NCBI RefSeq assembly: GCF_030815405.1
Contig: NZ_JAUSWX010000001.1
Coordinates: 3,906,001-3,970,000, forward strand
Source: Agromyces albus
GTDB lineage: Bacteria > Actinomycetota > Actinomycetes > Actinomycetales > Microbacteriaceae
Direction of reading: 5' to 3'
Length of the DNA: 64,000 bases
In this document: in pieces, positions 51,536-60,843 of the stretch
How the letters are laid out: each line of letters starts with the position of its first letter
Numbering within the stretch: position 1 is the first letter of the stretch
The notes under the pieces: model-generated
Told to the model about the DNA's origin: nothing
Database searches by the model: none
What the model saw: the letters and a program-made list of their open reading frames with translations, nothing else
Made by a program: the position numbers and the translations under genes

Positions 51536-53031
51536 GCGACGAGCCGAACGTGTCGCTCGGGTCCGACGACGACCTCGAGACCATCAGCCTCGAAGCCGAC
51601 GTCGTCGTGGTCGGCGGCGGCGTCGCGGGCCTCGTGGCGGCACTCGAGTGCGCCAAGGTCGGCTTGCGCGTCACGGTCCTCGAACGGCGCGAGGAGGTCG
51701 GCGGATGCGTCGGCCGCGTCGAGCTCGACGGACTCTCGCTCGACAGCGGCGCCGAGTCCTTCGCGACCCGCGGCGGCTCGGTCGAGGAGCTCCTCGGCTC
51801 GCTCGGCCTCGCGGGCGACATCGAGCGACCGAACCCGGCTGGCGCGTGGCTCGCCATGCCCGGCTCGAGCGGCGCTCTCACGACAGCGCCATTGCCGCGC
51901 ACGGGCGTGCTCGGCATCCCCGCGAACCCGCTCGGCGACGACGTGCGGCGCATCATCGGCTGGGGCGGCGCGATCCGCGCGTATGCCGACCGGATCATGC
52001 CCATCGTGCGCATCGGCCGCGCCCACAGCCTCGGACAGCTCGTGCGATCACGCATGGGGCAGGCCGTGCTCGACCGGCTCGTGACCCCGATCTCGGCCGG
52101 CGTGTACTCGGCCGATCCCGACGACCTCGACCTGGACGTCGTGGCTCCCGGACTCAACGAGGCGATGACCCGCGCCGGCTCGCTCTCGGGCGGCGTCGGC
52201 GAGCTCGTCGAGGCGCGCAAGGCCGGCAGTGCCGTGCTGGGCCTTCGCGGCGGCATGCACCGTCTCGTCGACGCGTTGCGGCGCGAGCTCGAGCGGTTCG
52301 GCGTGACGGTCGTCACCTTCGCCGAGGTGAACGGACTCGAGCGATCGCACACCGAAGCCCCGGAATGGCGCGTCACCGCGACGACTCCCGTGGCCGAGCT
52401 CCTGGTCGACGCCCGCTATGTCGTGCTCGCCGCCCCGGCGCAGACCTCGCGCCGCCTGCTCGGCGACGCCGTCGAGGGATGGGCGGATGCCTCGAGCTGG
52501 CCGGCCGCGGCATCCGTCGAACTCGTGACCCTCGTGCTCGAGGCACCCGCGCTCGACGCCGCACCGCGCGGAACCGGCGTGCTCGTGGCATCCGGAACCC
52601 CCGGCGTGAGCGCGAAGGCACTCACCCACGCGACCGCGAAATGGTCGTGGCTCGCCGAGGCCGCGGGCGGTCGCCACGTCGTGCGCCTTTCGTACGGGCG
52701 GGCAGGCGAACCCAACCCGCTCGATGGCCTGAGCGACGACGAGGTCGCGCGGCTCGCGCTCGCCGACGCTGCGGCGCTGCTCGGCGTTCCGCTCGACAAG
52801 ACCATGCTGAGGGCCTCGGCGCGCACCGCGTGGCGCGACGCGCTCTCGCACGCGGCGCTCGGCCAGCGCGATCGGGTGCGCGCACTCGACGAAGCGCTCG
52901 CCGCGGAACCGGGCATCGAGGCGACCGGCTCGTGGGTCTCGGGCACGGGCCTGGCGTCGGTGATTCCGCACGCGCTCGCGGCTGCACGACGCATCCGGCA
53001 CGACGTCGTGCACCCCGGCGACATCGCATAG
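51532..53031 (+). CDS. hemG: Coproporphyrinogen III oxidase (HemG/HemY/CgoX type flavoprotein)
   Basis: 499 aa. The FAD-binding GGGVAGLVAALECAKVGLRVTVLERREEVGGCVGRVELDGLSLDSGAESFATRGG is typical of the protoporphyrinogen-oxidase family; SAGVYSADPDDLDLDVV and the final ATGSWVSGTGLASVIPHALAAARRI match the Gram-positive form. With HemQ and HemH encoded nearby, the likely reaction is coproporphyrinogen to coproporphyrin (CgoX). Translation is coupled to hemE by a 4-nt overlap. Confidence 0.93.
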   Translation: MSDEPNVSLGSDDDLETISLEADVVVVGGGVAGLVAALECAKVGLRVTVLERREEVGGCVGRVELDGLSLDSGAESFATRGGSVEELLGSLGLAGDIERPNPAGAWLAMPGSSGALTTAPLPRTGVLGIPANPLGDDVRRIIGWGGAIRAYADRIMPIVRIGRAHSLGQLVRSRMGQAVLDRLVTPISAGVYSADPDDLDLDVVAPGLNEAMTRAGSLSGGVGELVEARKAGSAVLGLRGGMHRLVDALRRELERFGVTVVTFAEVNGLERSHTEAPEWRVTATTPVAELLVDARYVVLAAPAQTSRRLLGDAVEGWADASSWPAAASVELVTLVLEAPALDAAPRGTGVLVASGTPGVSAKALTHATAKWSWLAEAAGGRHVVRLSYGRAGEPNPLDGLSDDEVARLALADAAALLGVPLDKTMLRASARTAWRDALSHAALGQRDRVRALDEALAAEPGIEATGSWVSGTGLASVIPHALAAARRIRHDVVHPGDIA

Positions 53032-53060
53032 CCCGAGGGGAATATTGCGGCGCAACCCCC

Positions 53061-53088
53061 TTGCGCGCCGCGGCGCGGGGTCTACTCT
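53061..53088 (+). promoter_or_regulatory. Putative promoter of the YtxH-holin-DUF3618 genes
   Basis: TTGCGC (53061-53066), 16-bp spacer, TACTCT (53083-53088); expected transcription start near 53095, leaving a leader of about 25 nt before 53120. Confidence 0.45.
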
Positions 53089-53119
53089 GGTTAGACGCCT
53101 ACATGGAATGGGGTTTCAC

Positions 53120-53542
53120 ATGAAGGGCAAGATCCTCTTCGCCGTCGGGTTGGGAGTCGGCTACGTGCTCGGCACGCGAGCGGGCCGAGAACGCTATGAG
53201 CAGATCCGCAAGGGCGCGGAGAAGATCTGGAACACGCCCGCCGTGCAGGAGGGCGTCGACACCGCGAAAGAATTCGCCGCGTCACGGGTGGGAGACCTCA
53301 GCGACGTCGTGCTCGACAACGTGAAGTCGTTCGTCCGCACCGTCACGAAGGGCGAGAGCGGGGCGAAGTCGTCGACCGCGAAGCCGAAGTCGTCGGCCGG
53401 CGGCAAGACGGAGTCCTCCGGGCCCACGAGAGTCGGCGACGAGCCGACGGGCGGTCCGGGCGCCACGGGCGAGAAGGCCAAGCCCAAGATCGTGAAACCC
53501 GCCACGAAGCCGCGCGGGTCGACCGCGGCATCCGACTCCTGA
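53120..53542 (+). CDS. YtxH-like small membrane-anchored protein
   Basis: 140 aa. An N-terminal helix GKILFAVGLGVGYVLGTRAGRERYEQIRKGAEKIWNTPAVQEGVDTAKEFAASRV is the YtxH/DUF pattern (hydrophobic segment, then TRAGRERYEQI and an amphipathic helix). The C-terminal half is a disordered Lys/Ser/Gly/Pro tail (GAKSSTAKPKSSAGGKTESSG). Probably an envelope-stress or membrane-associated protein. The ATG at 53120 follows GGGG by 6 nt; an ATG at 53108 is an alternative. Confidence 0.8.
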   Translation: MKGKILFAVGLGVGYVLGTRAGRERYEQIRKGAEKIWNTPAVQEGVDTAKEFAASRVGDLSDVVLDNVKSFVRTVTKGESGAKSSTAKPKSSAGGKTESSGPTRVGDEPTGGPGATGEKAKPKIVKPATKPRGSTAASDS

Positions 53543-53564
53543 TCGCGCGGAAGGTGACCACGCG

Positions 53565-53969
53565 ATGGCTGCACCAGTGAACGACGAGCGCTCACTGCTC
53601 ACCCTCATCGGTGAGCTCCCCGAGCGGTTCTCGACCCTCATTCGCGCCGAGATCGACCAGATCAAGGCCGAACTCGGCTACAAGGCGAAGCACTTCGGCA
53701 TCGGCGCCGGGCTGATCGTGATCGCCGGATTCGTCGGCATCTTCCTGCTCGGCACGCTCATCGCCACGGGCATCCTCGCGCTCTCGCTCGTGTTGCCCGG
53801 CTGGGCGGCCGCGCTCATCGTCTCGGGCGTGCTGCTGCTCATCGTGCTGATCCTGCTCGGCATCGCCTGGCTGAGCTTCAAGCGCGGCAGCGAACCGCTC
53901 GAGACCATCGAGAGCGTGCGCCAAGACCTCGACGCAGTGAAGGGAGTCGGCGACTATGACCGCTACTGA
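53565..53969 (+). CDS. Putative actinobacterial holin-X (phage holin superfamily III-like)
   Basis: 134 aa. RSLLTLIGELPERFSTLIRAEIDQIKAELGYKAKHFGIGAGLIVIAGFVGIFLLGTLIATGILALSLVLPGWAAALIVSGVLLLIVLILLGIAWLSFKRG contains the charged amphipathic N-terminal helix and the two hydrophobic hairpin helices of PF07332-type proteins. Chromosomal copies are not phage genes and probably act in the envelope. Starts 22 nt after the YtxH-like gene; overlaps the DUF3618 gene by 14 nt. Confidence 0.9.
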   Translation: MAAPVNDERSLLTLIGELPERFSTLIRAEIDQIKAELGYKAKHFGIGAGLIVIAGFVGIFLLGTLIATGILALSLVLPGWAAALIVSGVLLLIVLILLGIAWLSFKRGSEPLETIESVRQDLDAVKGVGDYDRY

Positions 53970-54249
53970 CCGGCCCCGGCTGAACAAGAAGACCGAACGA
54001 AACCTCACCCGCATCCAGGCGCACGACAACGCCGCGGCCGCGAGAGCCGATCTCGTCTCGACGCTCAGCGCGCTCGAAGACAAGCTCAACGTGCCGAAGC
54101 AGTTCAAGATCAAGACGGCCGAGGCCAAGGTGCGCCTGCGCAGGTTCGCCGACGAGCAGCCGGTCGTCGCGATCGGCGTCGCCGTGGCGGCGGTCGCTGC
54201 CGTCGGGGTGACGGTCTGGCTCGTCGTGCGTGCGAACCTCGACCGGTAG
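53956..54249 (+). CDS. DUF3618 domain protein
   Basis: 97 aa. AAAARADLVSTLSALEDKLNVPKQFK followed by a single C-terminal membrane helix (PVVAIGVAVAAVAAVGVTVWLVVRANL) matches DUF3618, where R-x-x-L-xx-T-LxxLexKLNVP is the conserved core. It is a tail-anchored protein of unknown function, repeatedly found next to holin-X/YtxH genes in Actinobacteria. Overlaps the holin gene. Confidence 0.92.
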   Translation: MTATDRPRLNKKTERNLTRIQAHDNAAAARADLVSTLSALEDKLNVPKQFKIKTAEAKVRLRRFADEQPVVAIGVAVAAVAAVGVTVWLVVRANLDR

Positions 54250-54271
54250 CAGCGAGCGGGCGGATGCTGCG

Positions 54272-54958
54272 ATGCCCACGAGTGCCGCAGCCCCCGCGCA
54301 CGCCGCGGTCGCCCAGACCGCCGTCGACCGGGTCGCCGCCGCCGTTCGCGCCGACATCCTGAGCGGCGCGCTCGCGCCCGGCTCTCCCTTGCGCGAGGAA
54401 TCCGCCGCCGAGCACTACGCGGTGTCCCGGCACACCGTGCGAGCCGCATTCCAGCGCCTCGTCGCCGAGCGGCTCGCGGTCGCCGAGGCCTACCGCGGAG
54501 TGCGGGTGACGAGCTTCGATCGCGACCAGGTGATCGCGCTGCAGCAGCTGCGCGCGGCGCTCGAGGTCGAGGCGGTGCGCATCGCGGGGGATCGCTTCGG
54601 CTTCGGCGAGGAGTGGCCCGAGTCGGTGCTCGCGCCCGCGCGCGACGCGCTCGACCGCCTCGACGCGGTACGCGAACGGGAGGCGCAAGGCGAGGCCGTC
54701 GACTGGCTCGAGGTGGAGCGCATCCACGCCGATTTCCACCGGGCGCTCGTCGCGGCATCCGCGAGCCCTCGCATCATCGAGACGCATACGGCACTCGGCA
54801 GCGAACTGCTGCTGTTCCTGTTGCACGTGCGCCCGCACTACACGCTCGGGAGCCTCATCGCCGAGCATCGCGCCCTGCTCGACGAGCTGCCCGCTCGCGG
54901 CCCGTCGGCGCTGCGCGAACACCTCGAGCACTCAACGCGATTGCTCGTCGGAGGCTGA
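54272..54958 (+). CDS. GntR-family transcriptional regulator (FadR subfamily)
   Basis: 228 aa from the ATG at 54272. Winged HTH: VRADILSGALAPGSPLREESAAEHYAVSRHTVRAAFQRLVAERLAVAEAYRGVRVTSF. The FCD effector domain includes LQQLRAALEVEAVRIA, HADFHRALVAASASPRIIETHTALGSELLLFLL and AEHRALLDELPARG, with the His/Asp metal positions. It probably senses a carboxylic acid. A longer frame from GTG 54230 overlaps the DUF3618 gene but has no ribosome site. Its target is unknown; the methyltransferase gene 37 nt downstream is the obvious candidate. Confidence 0.9.
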   Translation: MPTSAAAPAHAAVAQTAVDRVAAAVRADILSGALAPGSPLREESAAEHYAVSRHTVRAAFQRLVAERLAVAEAYRGVRVTSFDRDQVIALQQLRAALEVEAVRIAGDRFGFGEEWPESVLAPARDALDRLDAVREREAQGEAVDWLEVERIHADFHRALVAASASPRIIETHTALGSELLLFLLHVRPHYTLGSLIAEHRALLDELPARGPSALREHLEHSTRLLVGG

Positions 54959-54995
54959 TCGCGGCATCCGACCGCGGCACAGGGAAGGAACGCTC

Positions 54996-56120
54996 ATGTC
55001 CGATGAATCGACGGTGGGAAGCGAGGAGATCGAGGGCGCCGCCACCACGCAGTTCGCCGACCGCGTGTTCGGGTCGGTGCTCGGCGCGTTCGAGATACTC
55101 AGCATCAACCTCGGCGACCGGCTCGGCTGGTACCGCGCGCTCGCCGAGTACGGGCCGCTGAGTTCGAGCGAGCTCGCCCGGAGAACGGGGACCGACGAGC
55201 GGTACGCGCGGGAGTGGCTCGAACAGCAAGCGGTGAGCGGCATCCTCACCGTCGACGAGACCGAGGCGGACCTCGCGGAGGTCGCGGCATCCGACCGCCA
55301 TTTCGCACTGCCGGCCGCCCACGCGGAGGTGCTGACCGACGAGACATCGCTCGACTACCTCGCGCCCGTCGCCCGCATGATCGCCGCCTCCGCAGTTCAA
55401 CTCCCGCAGCTCGCCGGCGCGTACCGCACCGGCGGCGGCGTCTCATGGCAGCAACTCGGCGACGACGCCCACGAGTCACAGGGCGACATCAACCGGCCGT
55501 GGTTCGAGCAGCGGCTCGCACCTGCGCTCGCATCGGTCGACTCCCTGCACCAGGTGCTGTCACGGCCCGGCGCCCGAATAGCGGATGTCGGCTGCGGCCA
55601 CGGTTGGTCGACACTCGCCCTTGCTCGGGCCTACCCCGACGCGCGCGTCGAGGGCTTCGACGTCGACGCGCCGTCGATCGAGGCTGCGCGCCGGCACGCC
55701 GCGGAAGCGGGGCTCGGCGAGCATGTCAGGTTCCATGTCGTCGGCGGTGAGGAGCTGTCCGCGGAGGGCCGCTTCGACGCCGCGTTCGTGTTCGAGGCGC
55801 TGCACGACATGCCGTATCCCGTCGACGTGCTCGCGGCGATCCGGAGGGCGGCGCGCGACGACGGCGAGGTCGTCATCATGGACGAGGCCGTCGCCGAGCG
55901 GTTCGCGCCCGACGGCGACGAGGTCGAGCGGCTCATGTACGGCTACAGCATCCTCGTCTGCCTGCCCGACAGCCTCTCGAGCCCGGGGTCGGTCGGCACC
56001 GGCACGGTCATGCGCCAGTCGACGCTCGAGCGCTATGCGCAAGAGGCGGGCTTCACGGGCATCGAGGAGCTGCCGATCGAGGGCTTCGCGTCGTTCCGCT
56101 TCACGCGGCTCGTGCGCTGA
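54996..56120 (+). CDS. SAM-dependent methyltransferase with N-terminal winged helix
   Basis: 374 aa. The N-terminal dimerisation/winged-helix region (FGSVLGAFEILSINLGDRLGWYRALAEYGPLSSSELARRTGTDERYAREWLEQQAVSGIL) resembles O-methyltransferase families. The Rossmann core has the SAM loop ADVGCGHGWSTLALARAYPDARVEGFDVD, AFVFEALHDMPYPVDVLAAIRRAARDDGEVVIMDEA. Substrate unknown; the plan is shared with small-molecule O- and S-methyltransferases. AGGGAAGGAA before the ATG is a strong ribosome site. Confidence 0.9.
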   Translation: MSDESTVGSEEIEGAATTQFADRVFGSVLGAFEILSINLGDRLGWYRALAEYGPLSSSELARRTGTDERYAREWLEQQAVSGILTVDETEADLAEVAASDRHFALPAAHAEVLTDETSLDYLAPVARMIAASAVQLPQLAGAYRTGGGVSWQQLGDDAHESQGDINRPWFEQRLAPALASVDSLHQVLSRPGARIADVGCGHGWSTLALARAYPDARVEGFDVDAPSIEAARRHAAEAGLGEHVRFHVVGGEELSAEGRFDAAFVFEALHDMPYPVDVLAAIRRAARDDGEVVIMDEAVAERFAPDGDEVERLMYGYSILVCLPDSLSSPGSVGTGTVMRQSTLERYAQEAGFTGIEELPIEGFASFRFTRLVR

Positions 56121-56144
56121 CGCCGGCCGGCGGCATCCGTCATC

Positions 56145-56177
56145 CGTCTGCGGCACCGTCTGCATCGATGCGTCTGC
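56145..56177. promoter_or_regulatory. Repeated CGTCTGC and a palindrome upstream of hemQ
   Basis: CGTCTGC occurs at 56145-56151, 56157-56163 and 56171-56177 (12 and 14 bp apart). The palindrome GCATCGATGC (56162-56171) lies between copies two and three. The position, 45-75 bp before the hemQ start, suggests a regulator binding region. Confidence 0.4.
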
Positions 56178-56221
56178 GTAGCGCTTTTGGCGGTACAGCG
56201 GGGAAGGGGGAGGATAGGAGC

Positions 56222-56959
56222 ATGTCTTCCCCCGCTGCCGAAGCGGCAGCCGACGCGCTCCAAACCGATTCCGACGCCGAGCAGATTCTCGAGGGCTACA
56301 CGGTTTTCGCCGTGCTCCGTCGAGACCCCGAGCGACCCGACGACCTCGACGGACACGACGTGCCGCGCTTCGTCGACGAGATCGACGGCGTGATCTCGCT
56401 CGTCGAGAACGAGGGCATCACCCTGCGCGGCATCTACGACGTGTCGGGCCTCCGCTCCGACGCCGACGTGATGCTCTGGCTGCACGGCCCGACGGCCGAA
56501 GGGCTGCAGTGGGCGCTCCGCGAGCTGCGTCGCGCCCGGCTCCTGCGCTCGCTACTCCCCACGTGGAACGCCATGGGCGTGCACCGCGACGCCGAGTTCA
56601 ACAAGGCGCACGTGCCCGGGTTCCTGCGCGGTGTCGAGCCGAAGGGTTGGCTCACCGTCTACCCGTTCGTGCGCAGCTACGACTGGTACCTCCTCCCGCC
56701 CGACGAGCGCAGCCGTATGCTCGCCGAGCACGGCCGCAAGGGCGCCGCCTTCCGCGGGGTCGTCGCCAACACCGTCGCGTCGTTCGCGCTCGGCGACTAC
56801 GAGTGGCTGCTGCCGCTCGAGGCCGACGAGCTCACCGACCTCGTCGACCTCATGCGCGACCTGCGCGCCACCGACGCACGCATGCACGTGCGCGAAGAGG
56901 TGCCGTTCTTCACCGGCCGCCGCATCTCGACGGCCGAGCTCGTGGAGGTGCTGCAGTAG
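56222..56959 (+). CDS. hemQ: Coproheme decarboxylase HemQ (ChdC)
   Basis: 245 aa, chlorite-dismutase-like fold. YTVFAVLRRD, GIYDVSGLRSDADVMLWLHG, NKAHVPGFLRGVEPKGWLTVYPFVRSYDWYLLPPDERSRMLAEHGRKG with the catalytic Tyr in YPFVRSYDWY and the proximal His of AEHGRKG; FALGDYEWLLPLEADELTDLVDLMRDLRATDARMHVREEVPFFTGRR closes it. It decarboxylates coproheme to heme b using peroxide. GGGAGG lies about 9 nt before the ATG. The stop overlaps the hemH GTG by one base. Confidence 0.96.
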   Translation: MSSPAAEAAADALQTDSDAEQILEGYTVFAVLRRDPERPDDLDGHDVPRFVDEIDGVISLVENEGITLRGIYDVSGLRSDADVMLWLHGPTAEGLQWALRELRRARLLRSLLPTWNAMGVHRDAEFNKAHVPGFLRGVEPKGWLTVYPFVRSYDWYLLPPDERSRMLAEHGRKGAAFRGVVANTVASFALGDYEWLLPLEADELTDLVDLMRDLRATDARMHVREEVPFFTGRRISTAELVEVLQ

Positions 56960-58035
56960 TGACGCACTACGACGCGATCCTCCTGTCGAGCTTCGGCGGC
57001 CCCGAGGGCCAAGACGACGTGATCCCGTTCCTCCGCAACGTCACGGCCGGTCGCGGCATCCCCGACGAGCGACTTGAAGAGGTCGCGCACCACTACCGCC
57101 ACTTCGGCGGCGTGAGCCCGATCAACGAACAGAACCGGCAGCTGAAGGCGGCGCTCGAAGCCGAGCTCGCCGCGCGCGACATCGACCTGCCCGTGTACTG
57201 GGGCAACCGCAACTGGGCGCCGTACTTCCGCGACGTCGTCGCCGAGGCCGAGGCGAACGGCCACACCGAGCTGCTCGGCCTCGTCACGAGCGCCTACACC
57301 TCGTATTCGGGCGTGGGGCAGTACCGCGAAGACTTCGAGAAGGCCACCGCAGGCACGCGCGTCTCGATCGATCGCATCCGTGAGTTCTTCGATCACCCCG
57401 GGTTCGTGCAGCCCTTCGTCGAGGGGGTGACGGATGCCGCCGCCTCCCTCGTCGCGGCGGGCGTCGCGCCCGATCGCATCCACGTGCTCTATGTCACGCA
57501 CTCCATCCCGACCGCCGCAGCCGTGGCATCGGGTCCCGAGTTCGGCGATGGCGGCGCGTATGTGGCGCAGCACCTCGCCGTGGCATCCGTCATCAGTGAG
57601 GCCGCCGCGCCCGACGCACCGTGGTCGCTCGCCTACCAGTCGCGATCGGGCGACCCGCGCACCCCGTGGCTCGAACCCGACATCAACGACGCGATCGGCG
57701 AGCTCGCCGTGGGCGGGCGCGCCGACGCCGTCGTGATCGTGCCGTTCGGGTTCGTGAGCGACCACATGGAGGTCATGTGGGACCTCGACAACGAAGCGGT
57801 CGCGACGGCCGGCGAGCACCGCCTCGAAGTGCGCCGCGTGCCCACGCCCGGCGTGCACCCGGCGTTCGTGCGCGGCCTCGTCGACCTCGTGCTCGAACGC
57901 GTCAACGACGTGCCGACCGAAGAGCGGCCGCACCTCACGAGCCTCGGCCCGTGGCCCGATCATGCGCGCGTCGCGAGCGGGGCGGTCGTTTCGTCCGACC
58001 CCGCGGTGCCGGCAGTGGAGGCGACAACGCGATGA
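56959..58035 (+). CDS. hemH: Coproporphyrin ferrochelatase (HemH/CpfC)
   Basis: 358 aa. LLSSFGGPEGQDDVIPFLRNVTAGRGIPDERLEEVAHHYRHFGGVSPINEQNR at the N-terminus; VLYVTHSIPTAAA holds the metal-binding His; SDHMEVMWDLDNEA holds the conserved Glu. It inserts Fe(II) into coproporphyrin III. GTG start at 56959 by overlap with the hemQ stop (TAGTG); coupled to hemC by ATGA. A 30-residue C-terminal tail extends beyond the core. Confidence 0.95.
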   Translation: MTHYDAILLSSFGGPEGQDDVIPFLRNVTAGRGIPDERLEEVAHHYRHFGGVSPINEQNRQLKAALEAELAARDIDLPVYWGNRNWAPYFRDVVAEAEANGHTELLGLVTSAYTSYSGVGQYREDFEKATAGTRVSIDRIREFFDHPGFVQPFVEGVTDAAASLVAAGVAPDRIHVLYVTHSIPTAAAVASGPEFGDGGAYVAQHLAVASVISEAAAPDAPWSLAYQSRSGDPRTPWLEPDINDAIGELAVGGRADAVVIVPFGFVSDHMEVMWDLDNEAVATAGEHRLEVRRVPTPGVHPAFVRGLVDLVLERVNDVPTEERPHLTSLGPWPDHARVASGAVVSSDPAVPAVEATTR

Positions 58036-58985
58036 CCGCGGTCATCCGGGTGGGCACCAGGGCGAGCGCCCTGGCGATGGCCCAGACACGCCAGATCGCC
58101 GATCGGCTTGCGAAGGCCACGGGCGCCGAGATCGAACTCGTGCCGGTCACGACCGAGGGCGACACCTCGCGGGCGTCGCTCTCGTCGCTCGGCGGCACCG
58201 GCGTCTTCGCCGCCGCCCTCCGCGAGGCGCTCATCGCCGGCGAGTGCGACGTCGTCGTGCACTCCCTGAAAGACCTCCCGACGGCCGACCACCCGCAGCT
58301 CCGGCTCGGTGCGGTGCCGAAGCGCGCCGACGCGCGCGACGCGCTCTGCGCGCGCGACGGGCTGACGCTCGAGACCCTCCCGGCCGGTGCGCGCATCGGC
58401 ACGGGCTCGCCGCGGCGCATCGCCCAGCTCGCCGCCGCTCGGCCCGACGTGGTGGCCGTCGACATCCGCGGCAACATCGACACGCGCCTCGGCAAGGTCG
58501 AGACCGGTGAGCTCGACGCGGTCGTGCTCGCGGCCGCGGGGCTCGGCCGGCTCGGGCGCATGGAGGCCGTGACCGAGCTCTTCGAGCTCAGCGACTGGCC
58601 CACGGCGCCGGGGCAGGGCGCCCTTGCGATCGAGGTGCGCCGAGCGCGCGGAGATCGCCAGCTCGAACTCGCACTCGACTCGATCGACCACGGCACGAGC
58701 CGTGCCACGGTGCTCGCCGAACGGCTCGTGCTCGCGGGCCTCGAGGCGGGTTGCACCGCCCCGGTGGGTGCGACCGCGTTCGTCGATGGGGAACTTCTGT
58801 TCCTGACTGCGACGGTGTACAGTGCCGACGGGACGCGGCAGCTCACGAGCTCGCACGCGGCCACCCCCGACAGCCGCTCGGCCGCCGATCTGGCGGATGC
58901 GGCACGCGACGTCGCCGAACGGGCCGTCGCAGAACTCCTCGGCAACGGCGCCGCCGAACTCGCACCACCTGAGGAGTCGCAGTGA
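58032..58985 (+). CDS. hemC: Hydroxymethylbilane synthase (porphobilinogen deaminase)
   Basis: 317 aa. RVGTRASALAMAQTRQIAD, VHSLKDLPTADHP, GARIGTGSPRRIAQLAAARPDVVAVDIRGNIDTRLGKVETGELDAVVLAAAGL, APGQGALAIEVR, and the dipyrromethane cofactor cysteine in LEAGCTAPVGA. It polymerises four porphobilinogens into hydroxymethylbilane. Overlaps hemH (ATGA) and hemD (GTGA). Confidence 0.97.
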   Translation: MTAVIRVGTRASALAMAQTRQIADRLAKATGAEIELVPVTTEGDTSRASLSSLGGTGVFAAALREALIAGECDVVVHSLKDLPTADHPQLRLGAVPKRADARDALCARDGLTLETLPAGARIGTGSPRRIAQLAAARPDVVAVDIRGNIDTRLGKVETGELDAVVLAAAGLGRLGRMEAVTELFELSDWPTAPGQGALAIEVRRARGDRQLELALDSIDHGTSRATVLAERLVLAGLEAGCTAPVGATAFVDGELLFLTATVYSADGTRQLTSSHAATPDSRSAADLADAARDVAERAVAELLGNGAAELAPPEESQ

Positions 58986-59794
58986 GCGAATTCGAGCCGA
59001 TGACCGGCGCGATCAATCTGCCTTCTGGCGGGGGCAAGCCCCTGGCCGGATGGCGAGTACTCGTCCCGCGTGGCGGACCGTGGGGCGACGGGGTCGCAGC
59101 GGCGCTTCGTGCGCGCGGCGCAACACCCATCGTGGCCCCGCTCATCAATTTCGCGCCGACCGACGACCAGCCTGCCCTCGAGGCGGCGCTTGCGAAGCTC
59201 GCCGCCGGCGGCTTCGACTGGCTCACGGTCACGAGCGCGACGACGGTCGACGTGCTCTCGTCCTACGGCGCGGTCATCCCCGAAGAGACCAAGGTCGCCG
59301 CCGTCGGTGAGACCACGGCCGCCGCGCTCCTCGCCGCCGGCTACCACGTCGACATCGTGCCGGCCGAAGACAACTCGGCGCAGGGCCTGCTCGAGGAGTG
59401 GGAGGCCGCGACCGGCGGCGTCACCCCGCTGCGGATCCTGGCGCTCCGTTCGGCGATCGCGAAGCAAGTGCTCTCCCTCGGCCTGGCCCGCGCCGGGCAC
59501 CACGTCGAGGCCGTCGTCGCCTACCGCACCGTGGGTGTGCCGGTGGCGTCGAAGGTTGCAGCCGACGTTCGGGCCGGCCGCGTGAACGCCGTGCTCGTGA
59601 CCTCCGGCAGCGTGGCCGAGCAGGTGCAGCAGCAACTCGGGCCGATTCCCGAGTCGATCCTCGTCGCGGCGATCGGCCCGCAGACGCAGCGCGACGCCGC
59701 CGAGCTCGGCCTGCGCGTCGACGTCGTGGCGCGCGAGCGCACCGCCGAGTCCCTCATCGACGCCGTCGTGACGGCGGCGACGGCGAACGCCTGA
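58982..59794 (+). CDS. hemD: Uroporphyrinogen-III synthase
   Basis: 270 aa. Two-lobed HemD fold: [117 protein letters not shown] and [36 protein letters not shown]. It closes the ring with inversion of ring D. The GTG start overlaps the hemC stop. Confidence 0.93.
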   Translation: MSEFEPMTGAINLPSGGGKPLAGWRVLVPRGGPWGDGVAAALRARGATPIVAPLINFAPTDDQPALEAALAKLAAGGFDWLTVTSATTVDVLSSYGAVIPEETKVAAVGETTAAALLAAGYHVDIVPAEDNSAQGLLEEWEAATGGVTPLRILALRSAIAKQVLSLGLARAGHHVEAVVAYRTVGVPVASKVAADVRAGRVNAVLVTSGSVAEQVQQQLGPIPESILVAAIGPQTQRDAAELGLRVDVVARERTAESLIDAVVTAATANA

Positions 59795-59831
59795 CCTGTC
59801 GCTCGACGCTCGGGTCGCCGGTGCCGCACCG

Positions 59832-59837
59832 TAGGCT
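59832..59837 (+). promoter_or_regulatory. Putative -10 of leaderless hemB mRNA
   Basis: TAGGCT, 7 nt before the GTG at 59845. It implies a separate promoter inside the heme gene series. Confidence 0.6.
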
Positions 59838-59844
59838 TGGTCGT

Positions 59845-60839
<995 letters not shown>

Positions 60840-60843
<4 letters not shown>

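Noticed and set aside
53565..53969. Prophage remnant because of a holin-like gene
   Set aside because: PF07332-type holin-X proteins are chromosomal in Actinobacteria. No endolysin, integrase, capsid or tail genes are nearby.
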